Shown here: piece by piece, positions 1 to 6,396 of the stretch
Layout: the number at the start of each line of letters is the position of its first letter
How positions within the stretch are numbered: the first letter of the stretch is position 1
NCBI GenBank assembly: GCA_014729565.1
Contig: WJJR01000358.1
Span: 1 to 6,712 of the forward strand
Length of the DNA stretch: 6,712 nt
Reading direction: 5' to 3'
DNA from: Candidatus Zixiibacteriota bacterium
GTDB taxonomy: Bacteria > Zixibacteria > MSB-5A5 > WJJR01
Made by a program: the position numbers and the translations under genes
The notes under the pieces: generated by a model
What the model saw: only the letters and a program-made list of their open reading frames with translations
Databases searched by the model: none
What the model was told of the DNA's origin: nothing

Positions 1-591
1 GCCGCCGATCTCGACATTCCCGGTGTCCAGGTTGAAGGATCGTGCGTGGAAATCATGCGGAGCGTGAAGGAAGCGGTGTCGATTCCCGTCGCAATCAAGC
101 TGAGCCCCTATTTCAGCTCGATGGCCAACATAGCACGGCAGTTGGACGACGAAGGGGCCGATGCCCTTGTCTTGTTCAACCGCTTTTATCAGCCCGACAT
201 CGACCTCGATGAACTGGAAGTCGTGCCCAATGTGCTCTTGAGTACACCGCAGGCGATGCGTCTCCCCTTGCGCTGGGTAGCGATCCTCCATGGCCGTGTC
301 AAAGCCAGCCTCGCCGCCACCAGCGGCGTTCACAGCGCCCAGGACGTGCTGAAGATGCTGATGGCGGGTGCTCACGTGACCATGATGTGCTCCGCCCTGC
401 TCCGCAACGGCGCCGGACACATTGCGACGGTCCTTGAGGATCTCACCAACTGGATGGAGGAGCACGAGTACGAATCTGTCGAGCAGATGCAGGGCTCGAT
501 GAGCCACGCGCGAGTCGAGAATCCGGGCCAGATCGAGCGGGCCCAGTACATGCGGGCGCTGCATACGAACCCGCCGTATGGCTGGAAGTAG
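1..591 (+). CDS. Dihydroorotate dehydrogenase-like flavoprotein, C-terminal part (5' end outside window)
   Basis: The frame is open from the first base and ends at TAG 589-591, giving 196 residues of a family that is usually about 330 aa. The GTG at 46 is an internal codon, since the family-like sequence continues upstream of it to the edge. Visible family features are the strand AIKLSPYF (FMN-contact Lys region), GADALVLFNRFYQPDIDL, LPLRWVAILHGRV and SLAATSGVH. The stretch DVLKMLMAGAH..MMCSALL follows as the C-terminal phosphate-binding part of the TIM barrel, and the tail has the HEYESV.QM.GSMS signature. These match the DHOD-like proteins often annotated beside PyrD/PreA. The real substrate of this subfamily is not settled, so a role in pyrimidine synthesis should not be assumed. 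The N-terminal half and the catalytic loop are not visible. Cytoplasmic, with no membrane segment in the visible part. Confidence 0.88.
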   Translation, partial: AADLDIPGVQVEGSCVEIMRSVKEAVSIPVAIKLSPYFSSMANIARQLDDEGADALVLFNRFYQPDIDLDELEVVPNVLLSTPQAMRLPLRWVAILHGRVKASLAATSGVHSAQDVLKMLMAGAHVTMMCSALLRNGAGHIATVLEDLTNWMEEHEYESVEQMQGSMSHARVENPGQIERAQYMRALHTNPPYGWK

Positions 592-629
592 TCCCGGGAG
601 CGCCGGCACAATCGCCTTGACTTCACCCA

Positions 630-646
630 ATTGATTGCTAATCAAT
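630..646. repeat. Short perfect inverted repeat ATTGATT-GCT-AATCAAT
   Basis: The two 7-bp arms (630-636 and 640-646) are exact reverse complements around a 3-base centre. The dyad lies in the 124-nt gap between the DHOD-like gene and the tRNA gene, just downstream of a TTGACT hexamer (617-622) that could be a -35 element. No good -10 sits at 17 bp (the nearest is TAATCA at 639-644). An operator or a small hairpin are both possible, and function is inference only. Confidence 0.35.
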
Positions 647-649
647 AGC

Positions 650-680
650 CCGCCCGGAGCGTATAACCGTTTCCGGGCGG
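650..680 (+). terminator. Possible terminator hairpin after the DHOD-like gene
   Basis: A perfect 9-bp G+C-rich stem, CCGCCCGGA (650-658) with TCCGGGCGG (672-680), encloses a 13-nt loop. It lies 58 nt after the stop codon of the DHOD-like gene and before the tRNA gene. The downstream sequence is CGGCTTTCTA, so the T tract is only three bases and termination would be weak. The loop also contains TATAAC (662-667), a -10-like hexamer. Confidence 0.4.
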
Positions 681-715
681 CGGCTTTCTAAGCCGTCCCT
701 ATACAGAGAATAAAC

Positions 716-790
716 GTCCCTGTCGTCTAGCCCGGTCTAGGACACCGCCCTTTCACGGCGGCAACACGGGTTCGAATCCCGTCAGGGACG
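716..790 (+). tRNA. tRNA-Glu: tRNA-Glu, anticodon UUC
   Basis: A complete cloverleaf can be drawn. The acceptor stem pairs GTCCCTG (716-722) with CAGGGAC (783-789), with discriminator G790. The D arm spans 725-743. The anticodon stem CCGCC/GGCGG (745-749/757-761) encloses loop CTTTCAC, with anticodon TTC at 752-754. The T arm ACGGG-TTCGAAT-CCCGT spans 766-782. Anticodon UUC reads GAA/GAG, so this is tRNA-Glu. The 3' CCA is not encoded (CTC follows) and must be added after transcription. It supplies glutamyl-tRNA for translation and, where the C5 pathway is used, for tetrapyrrole synthesis. It stands alone and is followed directly by its own terminator. Confidence 0.96.
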
Positions 791-798
791 CTCAAGTT

Positions 799-825
799 AC
801 GGGCCACTCGTGGCCCGTTTTTTTT
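799..825 (+). terminator. Intrinsic terminator of the tRNA-Glu gene
   Basis: The stem pairs ACGGGCCA (799-806) with TGGCCCGT (811-818) around loop CTCG, and a run of eight T follows (818-825, the first T belonging to the stem). This is a textbook rho-independent terminator for the plus strand, starting 9 nt after the tRNA. Read on the minus strand the same stem is followed only by AACTTG. It could at most hinder readthrough from the convergent kinase operon. Confidence 0.92.
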
Positions 826-933
826 GTGCACCATGCGAAAGGGCCAGCCGCCGGCTCGCACCTACGACGGAAGTACCAATAGGGGCGCATGTTCTTGCTC
901 TCCAAGATCTTACACGCTGATGTTTGACATCCG

Positions 934-3057
934 CTACACGGGAGACCGGTGTGCAACCGGCTGTGCCTCACGCGCCGGGCTCTTCAGAGCCGTCTGCAAC
1001 GCATGTGAGAGTGTTGCCAGATCGACCGGCTTGCTGAGAAATTCCCGAGCGCCGACCTTCATCGTCTCGAGAACGGTCTCGCTGGTTGGCTGACCGGACA
1101 TGACCAGCACAATCTGCTCCGGTCGGGTTGCCCGTACCTGTCGCAACACCGACAGCATGTCCTCCATTCCGAATGCCATATCGATAAGCACAAGCTCCGG
1201 GGGATTCGATTGCAGGCGTTGAAACAGTTCGCTCTCAGTGGCGACGTCATCTGATTTGTAGTTGAGCAAGTGCAGCAAGTGACTGATCAATCGGTTTTGT
1301 ACGCCATCGTCGCTGACAATCAGCACGGTTTCGCCGCGACCCATCGGATGGGCGGGGACCGTCTCTTTCGTCTCCGGTACCGCATCCTCCCGGACCGGAA
1401 GCTGCACGTAAAAGGTGGTTCCCACTCCCACTGTTGAGTCAACCGTCACCGTCCCGCCGTGGTCTTCCACAACCGTCTTGACGACACTCAGCCCGAGGCC
1501 GCTTCCACGCTTCTTATCGGATTTCTTGCTGGTGTAGAAGGGTTCGAAGATGCGGTCAATCAGGTTCTCCGGTATGCCGGGACCGTCGTCACTGATCGCA
1601 ATTCGGACGCACTCATCCGACGATCCGTCGCGGTCCGGTGGCCCGCCGTTCTTATCATCATTGGTGGATCGTGTATCGACGGTGATGGTGATGGTGCCCG
1701 ACTTGTTCATCGCGTCTGCGGCATTGCACAGAAGATTGGAGAAAACACGCAGCATTTGACCCGAACCGCCACACAGGTTGGGAACGTCATTGGGATAAGT
1801 CCGATGCACGGTGATCGTGTCGGGCAACTCGCAGGTCCGAACGGCCCGGTCGAGGATGCCGATGATATCGAGCGGTTCCAAATTGTAGTAGCCGCGCCGC
1901 CCGAGCGTCAACAGATCCTGACTGATTGCCGCCATTTGCGAGGCGACCGACTCCATATCGTCGAGCATTTGCCCGGTCTTGTCACTCAATCGTTCCTGCA
2001 TGCGGATCAGATCCGGATAGCCGATCAGTGGCCCCAGCAGGTTGTTGAAATCGTGCGCGATTTGCCCGGCCAGTTGGCCCGCGTACTCCAGCCGCCGGCT
2101 GCGCTCCAGCGTTTGCTCGATCTGCTTGTGTAACGTTACATCGGTAGCGGCCGTGGTGATTCCAAGAATGGAACCGGTCCGGTCCATCAGTGGTTCGATG
2201 TTGACATCATAATAACGCACGTGGTCGGCGGAATGAACCGCCAACTCACGCCGGCGACTCTGACCCGTCGACAGAACATCCTGTTTCACTTCCGTGAACC
2301 GAGCGGCATCCTCCGGGGGAAGCAGATCGTAGTCGGTCTTACCGATCGGATCATTGAGGGCGAGGTGGGGGTGCAAATTGTACGTCCAGGTGTATCGCAA
2401 GTCGCGATCCTGATGCGTGACGATGATTGGCGAATTCTTGAGGGCAACGCGCAGCCGCTCCTCGCTCTTGAGATACGCCGCTCGATTTTTCGCGAGTTCA
2501 ATGTCGGTGAGTTCGCGTTCGAATCGTTCCGCCATCGCGTGCGCCAGATACGACGCCGCTTGCATCAAAAGAGATGCACCATCGTTCGAGTACGGTTCAG
2601 AGCCGTTGTACACGGCCAGAAACCCGAACATCATGTCGCACCCGATTAACGGAGCCACCATTGCGTAGTGGACGGGCACATCGGACCAGGGTACGTCATG
2701 CGGTTCGTTCAGGTGGCAGACAACTCCCTGCTCCAGGGCCTGCTGATACGGCAGACGATTCAGCTCCTCGACGCCCATCGTGGACAAGCGGCCATTGGTC
2801 GCAGCGCTTTCGTCCCCCGACGAACTCACGATGATGTTGTAGTCCCCCGAAAACGGCCGGTAGGCCATAATACCGGAAGACCCGCTGAAGGAGTCGGTGA
2901 TGGCCCCAAGAGCATCACGATAAGCTGCCGCACTCGTATCGGTGATCAGTGCGTGTGCGATCTGTCCGCGCAACGCCAACCAGCGATCGTCCGCGTGTGC
3001 GTCCGTATGCGTCACCGCTCCCCGTCTCGCCGTCAGCACGTTTCGGTCGGCGCCCAT
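934..3057 (-). CDS. Hybrid sensor histidine kinase: GAF-PAS-HisKA-HATPase-receiver (707 aa)
   Basis: This is a soluble hybrid kinase with no membrane segment. Residues about 28-180 resemble a GAF sensor domain. Residues about 198-310 form a PAS domain of the kind with DRDLRYTW and GKTDYDLLPPEDA, ending in TDVTLHKQ. HisKA carries AHDFNNLL, so H335 is the likely autophosphorylation site. The HATPase has its N box around N441/N445, G1 box DDGPGIP (490-496), F box IFEPFYTSK and G2 box GSGLGLSVVK (518-527). The C-terminal receiver (about 576-690) has SDD at 582-584, phosphoacceptor D626, S654 and K676. The Pro normally found a few residues after the Asp is missing (IDMAFGMEDM). ATG 3055-3057 is preceded by GGAGG 9 nt upstream. 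It is the third gene of the operon, 33 nt after the stand-alone receiver. The input ligand is unknown, and no haem or bilin Cys/His site is evident in the GAF domain. Kinase assignment is firm, the pathway is not. Confidence 0.93.
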   Translation of the reverse strand: MGADRNVLTARRGAVTHTDAHADDRWLALRGQIAHALITDTSAAAYRDALGAITDSFSGSSGIMAYRPFSGDYNIIVSSSGDESAATNGRLSTMGVEELNRLPYQQALEQGVVCHLNEPHDVPWSDVPVHYAMVAPLIGCDMMFGFLAVYNGSEPYSNDGASLLMQAASYLAHAMAERFERELTDIELAKNRAAYLKSEERLRVALKNSPIIVTHQDRDLRYTWTYNLHPHLALNDPIGKTDYDLLPPEDAARFTEVKQDVLSTGQSRRRELAVHSADHVRYYDVNIEPLMDRTGSILGITTAATDVTLHKQIEQTLERSRRLEYAGQLAGQIAHDFNNLLGPLIGYPDLIRMQERLSDKTGQMLDDMESVASQMAAISQDLLTLGRRGYYNLEPLDIIGILDRAVRTCELPDTITVHRTYPNDVPNLCGGSGQMLRVFSNLLCNAADAMNKSGTITITVDTRSTNDDKNGGPPDRDGSSDECVRIAISDDGPGIPENLIDRIFEPFYTSKKSDKKRGSGLGLSVVKTVVEDHGGTVTVDSTVGVGTTFYVQLPVREDAVPETKETVPAHPMGRGETVLIVSDDGVQNRLISHLLHLLNYKSDDVATESELFQRLQSNPPELVLIDMAFGMEDMLSVLRQVRATRPEQIVLVMSGQPTSETVLETMKVGAREFLSKPVDLATLSHALQTALKSPAREAQPVAHRSPV

Positions 3058-3066
3058 AGTATCCCC

Positions 3067-3071
3067 CCTCC
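3067..3071 (-). promoter_or_regulatory. Ribosome-binding site of the GAF-PAS hybrid kinase
   Basis: On the minus strand GGAGG is followed by nine bases (GGGATACTA, ending before 3057) and then ATG. It is a full Shine-Dalgarno match inside the 33-nt gap after the receiver gene, and it supports 3057 as the start. Confidence 0.75.
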
Positions 3072-3090
3072 GAGCCAGTGCCGGCCGGTG

Positions 3091-3477
3091 CTACGTTGTC
3101 GGTGACCGTTGGCCAAGCGCATCTTTGATTACCGCCAGCAACGTTTCCGGCTTGTACGGCTTGGTGATGTACTTTACGACACCCTCTGCGTGAGCCTTGT
3201 CGTAATCGTCCTTCGACGTCCGCGCCGTCAGCATGATAATCGGAATCGCCAGGCTCTTGCTCGATTCGCGCAACCGTTGAGCCACGACGTGGCCGTCGCC
3301 ACCCGGCATGCAAATATCGAGCAGGATCAAATCGGGCTGTTCCTTCATCGCCAGTTGAGTGGCCTGGACGCCATCGAGAGCCGAGACAGTTTCGTAGCCG
3401 TTGGCCCGGAGCAGAAGCCCCAGTGCCCGCACGATCTCAGGCTCATCATCGACAATCAGGATCTTCACGTTGGACAT
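3091..3477 (-). CDS. Single-domain response regulator (CheY/receiver-only, 128 aa)
   Basis: The whole protein is one receiver domain with all key residues: acidic pocket D10/D11 in ILIVDDEPEI, phosphoacceptor D54 in LILLDICMPGGDG, T84 in IIMLTAR and K106 in YITKPYKP. The short tail GQRSPTT carries no output domain. It should therefore act as a phosphate shuttle, a phosphate sink or a protein-binding switch rather than a transcription factor. Its ATG lies inside the last codons of the upstream kinase gene (13-nt overlap, different frame), so translation is probably coupled. The gene for the second hybrid kinase follows 33 nt later. Co-expression suggests that it takes phosphate from one or both kinases, and this partnership is inference. 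Confidence 0.93.
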   Translation of the reverse strand: MSNVKILIVDDEPEIVRALGLLLRANGYETVSALDGVQATQLAMKEQPDLILLDICMPGGDGHVVAQRLRESSKSLAIPIIMLTARTSKDDYDKAHAEGVVKYITKPYKPETLLAVIKDALGQRSPTT

Positions 3478-5828
3478 GTTTGCTCCTGGAGTTTCGTGTG
3501 AGTTGTTGATGCATCTTGTGTTTCGATTTGTTGTACGTCTTTGTTGTTGCCGATTCCCAACAGCCGGCTCGCCTCCTTAATCACCGTCCGGATGCTGACC
3601 GGTTTCGGCAGACACACATCCGCCCCCAGTTTCGACAATTCCTCAAACCGCTCTGTATTGGCGGAGATGATCATAAACCGGGCATCGGGCGTTTGGGGGT
3701 CGTTGTGCAGGCGGCGCAAGACCTGTGTCCCATCCAATCCCGGCATCGCCAAATCCAGGAGAACGAGATCGGGTGAGAACTTTCCGAACTCCACACACCC
3801 TTCCAAACCGTCCGAAGCCGTCTGAATGTCCAGATTCAGTTGGGCGGATCCCAAACCATCGACAAGAAACCGGCGGAAGCGGTCGTCATCATCAATCACC
3901 AGTACCCGATGAGTGTCGGTCCGCGATTCCAGTGGCTGCAACGCGGCCGTGAGTTGTTGTATCACATTGTCTGTCGTGTCATTCCCATCGACCACGTAGC
4001 TGGCGACTTCAATCGCATCGCAGTCTTTGCGGAAACGGGAAATCGATTTCTCGATTCGATTTCGGAATGGCGTCACATCTCCCTCATCGGACTCGCCAAC
4101 GACGAGGATCATGCCCAGGCCGGGACAGCTCAGGACAGCGTCATCCGACCGGCGAACGGTGCGTAGAATCACATCGCTGATTCGATCATAGATCTGCTGA
4201 CCGTCATCGGTGCTCAGGTGGATCGAACGCCTTGGGTGGACTGATATGCCGATCACCGAGAGAGCAACGCCGTTAGCGAGACTGGCGGACAAGCTGTCCT
4301 CCAGGAAGGCTCGGAATTCCCGCTCTTCCGAATACACCGGCAGCGTAATGGAGAAGGTGCTTCCCTGATCCAGTTCGCTGTCCAGGTCGATGGACCCGCC
4401 GTGCGCCTCAACGAGTGATTTCACAATCGCCAGTCCCAGACCGGTGCCTTTGGCGCCGGCGCTGGGCTCACGATGGAATTGCGTGAACTTCCCAAAGACG
4501 TGCTTGAGATCTTCTTCCGCAATTCCCCGTCCGGTATCGGAGACATCGACGCGGACGAGTTGCGACTCATCACCGGGCCGCAACGCACCAACGCGGATAT
4601 GACCTCCCTCCGGCGTGAATTTCACCGCGTTTGACAAGAGGTTAATCAACACCTGCTGGATCTTGTCCGGATCGCACAACACGGGTGGGAGGTTCGCGGT
4701 CAACTGCGAATCCAGTCGCAAACCGTGCTGCTCACAGGTCGGACCAAAGTCAACCGCACACTGCCGTACCAGCTCAACAATATCAACCCGTTGCCGTCGC
4801 AGGCGGAGACGTCCGGATTCGATCTTCTGCAGATTGAGGATGTCACCGATCAATTTTTCGAGACGGTCACAGTTACGCAGCACCGTCTCCAGACAATCGC
4901 GCTGGTCGGGCGTGGTGGCCCCCGTAACGCCATCATTCACCAAAGCGGTGTATGCCCGAATGACGGTTAACGGCGTACGCAACTCATGGGACGCGGTGGA
5001 CAAGAATTCGGATTTGAGAGCATCGAGTTCCTGGAGCTTACGATTGGCGCATTCGGCGTTATCCAGTGCTGATTGAAGATAATCCTGTGCCTGGCGACGC
5101 GCCGTGATGTCGTGAAATGAAACGAGACGCGCCGGCGTGTCGTTCCATCGAATGTCCACCGTATTCATTTCAGCAATTGTGGGAGCGTTGTTGTCTGCGA
5201 CAATCTCGATCTCGGTGGCGCCGTCCGCCACCAGAGGAACACCGAGCACCTGGTCGATCAGCCGGCCGTGCGACTTTCCGAACAGACGCTCCGCAACGGG
5301 ATTCAGGTAGGCGATGCATCCATCAGCGTCGATCACCAGCATTCCGTCTGTGCTTTCGGTGATGACGCTGCGCAGACTTTGTTCGCGACTCGTCGATGAC
5401 GACTCCTCCCTACAATTCGAAACACTATGTCTGCGCTCGGTGATGAACAGGATGCGGTTCAGAAGTGACTGGCTCGATGCATCGGAACGAACGACATAGT
5501 CATCGGCGCCGTACTGAATGCACTGGTGACCAACACCGGGATCATCGACAGCGGAGTATACAACGACTGCTGCGTCGCCACACCGGCCCCGGACCGCTCT
5601 AATGATCTCGGCGTCGACCGGACGCACCTGCTGATCCACACTGACAACAACGGCATCGCACACGGGAGACGGCCGATCGGCGCCGGATACAGACGAGACT
5701 CGGCAGGCCTCACAGTGCACATCGATCGACGATACGGTAGCGGCATCACGCTGCAACTCCACAGCAACCTGCTCCGACCGGTCGCTGTCGACGCCGGTGA
5801 CCCAAATGTGCAGTTTGCGTATCGTCAT
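3465..5828 (-). CDS. Hybrid histidine kinase: pseudo-receiver-PAS-HisKA-HATPase-GGDEF-like-receiver (787 aa)
   Basis: No membrane segment is seen. Residues 1-133 look like a receiver fold ending in LLNRILFITERR, but the acidic pair is absent (WVTGVD), the phosphoacceptor position reads VVVSVD (S63, or a displaced D65), and Lys is R114 (VVRSD). A PAS domain spans about 150-245. HisKA has STASHELRTPL with H281. HATPase has N400 (NLLSN), DTGRGIA (431-437), VFGKFTQF and GTGLGLAIVK (461-470). Residues about 502-635 resemble a degenerate GGDEF domain with SCPGLGM at the signature site. The receiver at 640-760 is intact: IDDDD (645-649), D692, S722 and K742. I chose ATG 5828 because it begins a normal beta strand. 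The in-frame 47-residue extension to 5969 is rich in Trp, Arg and Cys and does not look coding. No strong Shine-Dalgarno precedes 5828. First gene of the operon, divergent from kaiB. Confidence 0.92.
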   Translation of the reverse strand: MTIRKLHIWVTGVDSDRSEQVAVELQRDAATVSSIDVHCEACRVSSVSGADRPSPVCDAVVVSVDQQVRPVDAEIIRAVRGRCGDAAVVVYSAVDDPGVGHQCIQYGADDYVVRSDASSQSLLNRILFITERRHSVSNCREESSSTSREQSLRSVITESTDGMLVIDADGCIAYLNPVAERLFGKSHGRLIDQVLGVPLVADGATEIEIVADNNAPTIAEMNTVDIRWNDTPARLVSFHDITARRQAQDYLQSALDNAECANRKLQELDALKSEFLSTASHELRTPLTVIRAYTALVNDGVTGATTPDQRDCLETVLRNCDRLEKLIGDILNLQKIESGRLRLRRQRVDIVELVRQCAVDFGPTCEQHGLRLDSQLTANLPPVLCDPDKIQQVLINLLSNAVKFTPEGGHIRVGALRPGDESQLVRVDVSDTGRGIAEEDLKHVFGKFTQFHREPSAGAKGTGLGLAIVKSLVEAHGGSIDLDSELDQGSTFSITLPVYSEEREFRAFLEDSLSASLANGVALSVIGISVHPRRSIHLSTDDGQQIYDRISDVILRTVRRSDDAVLSCPGLGMILVVGESDEGDVTPFRNRIEKSISRFRKDCDAIEVASYVVDGNDTTDNVIQQLTAALQPLESRTDTHRVLVIDDDDRFRRFLVDGLGSAQLNLDIQTASDGLEGCVEFGKFSPDLVLLDLAMPGLDGTQVLRRLHNDPQTPDARFMIISANTERFEELSKLGADVCLPKPVSIRTVIKEASRLLGIGNNKDVQQIETQDASTTHTKLQEQTCPT
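3483..3487 (-). promoter_or_regulatory. Ribosome-binding site of the receiver gene, inside the upstream kinase gene
   Basis: AGGAG on the minus strand is followed by a 5-nt spacer (CAAAC) and the ATG at 3477. It lies within the 3' end of the upstream kinase coding region, which fits translational coupling across the 13-nt overlap and supports this start. Confidence 0.7.
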
Positions 5829-5858
5829 GACATACCGGTTTCCGACCGTGGCGTTTAT

Positions 5859-5880
5859 CCATTGCGTCCACGGACAATGG
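5859..5880. promoter_or_regulatory. Possible operator: CCATTG-N10-CAATGG dyad upstream of the kinase operon
   Basis: The two 6-bp arms (5859-5864 and 5875-5880) are exact reverse complements with centres 16 bp apart, and the spacer holds a nested GTCC/GGAC. The dyad sits 31-52 nt upstream of the ATG of the pseudo-receiver kinase, where a repressor or activator would act. It could equally be a leader hairpin or chance. Confidence 0.3.
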
Positions 5881-6382
5881 GCCACTGCACTCAGGTGGAC
5901 GGCACCAGCGCAAAGCCACCGGCGTATCCAATCGCTTTGACGGTCCGGTGCCGCCTTTGGTGGCCACACTCACGAACGATGAGTGGTACCGTTCTTGTAT
6001 TTCATCGGCAATTCCCGGCTGTTCGTACATCGCATTCACGAGGGCACTTGGAGGTGGAAGACGAGTGAGACTGGGCCGAAGCGCACGGACTTACGCGGCG
6101 CACCACAGCCACCCCAACACCTCTACCGTTAAGTGCGACAACGACTTGAGGTGGACCCCTCTTGCGACGGAACAATCCCGGCAGAGCGCTCCCACTCCAC
6201 CGGTCTGCACGTCAGGGCGCATGTGTCATTTCTGTGGATTCGGGGAGCAAAGGTCTGCGAGTCAGCGGACAACGTGCCGATAATACAATAGTGGTTCCTT
6301 TCGGGGCCGGATACGTCGGATAGTGGACATCCCTAATAAAAGGGCTGTTGCTTTCCACAGTGGCGGCCCGAACGATGCGAAT

Positions 6383-6388
6383 GGGAGG
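6383..6388 (+). promoter_or_regulatory. Ribosome-binding site of kaiB
   Basis: GGGAGG lies 8 nt before the ATG at 6397, a strong match to the anti-Shine-Dalgarno. An ATG at 6381 overlaps it but is in another frame, so 6397 is the better start. Confidence 0.75.
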
Positions 6389-6396
6389 CGGGCCTG

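Larger units (their letters stand above)
5829..6396. other. 568-nt divergent intergenic region between the kinase operon and kaiB
   Basis: No convincing gene is visible. It must hold the promoters of both the leftward kinase operon and rightward kaiB, but no good -35/-10 pair was found in either direction. The A+T-rich spots are 6279-6292 (around TAATAC) and 6330-6342 (around TAATAA). Small dyads are CCATTG-N10-CAATGG at 5859-5880, CACCTC/GAGGTG arms at 6118-6123 and 6148-6153 with inner AAGT/ACTT, and CCCT-AATAAA-AGGG at 6331-6344 inside GTGGA/TCCAC arms (6323-6327, 6354-6358). The last lies 38-74 nt upstream of the kaiB start and could fold in its leader. The length is generous for promoters alone, so a small RNA or an unrecognised short gene cannot be excluded. 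Confidence 0.5.

Noticed and set aside
617..644. TTGACT (617-622) with TAATCA (639-644) as a tRNA promoter
   Set aside because: The -10 is poor and the start would fall before the 650-680 hairpin, so transcription would have to pass a possible terminator. TATACA at 700-705 is better placed but has no -35.
916..934. Hairpin GATGT-TTG-ACATC just after the stop of the second kinase as a minus-strand terminator
   Set aside because: The core stem is only 5 bp (7 bp with a mismatch) and no T tract follows on the minus strand.
1459..2133. Plus-strand open frame of 224 aa opposite the second kinase
   Set aside because: It is antisense to the HisKA and HATPase coding region. Its length is explained by the codon bias of the real gene.
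5829..5969. N-terminal extension of the first kinase to 5969 (47 extra residues)
   Set aside because: The extension is rich in Trp, Arg and Cys, does not resemble a domain or signal peptide, and the receiver-like strand begins exactly at the ATG at 5828.
5746..6039. Minus-strand open frame of 97 aa in the divergent region
   Set aside because: The first 30 residues look protein-like, but the rest is Cys/Arg/His-rich and overlaps the kinase start in another frame. No family is recognisable and no Shine-Dalgarno precedes it.
5948..6283. Plus-strand open frame of 111 aa before kaiB
   Set aside because: The composition is rich in Arg, Ser, Thr and Cys with no recognisable motif, typical of a chance frame in G+C-rich DNA.
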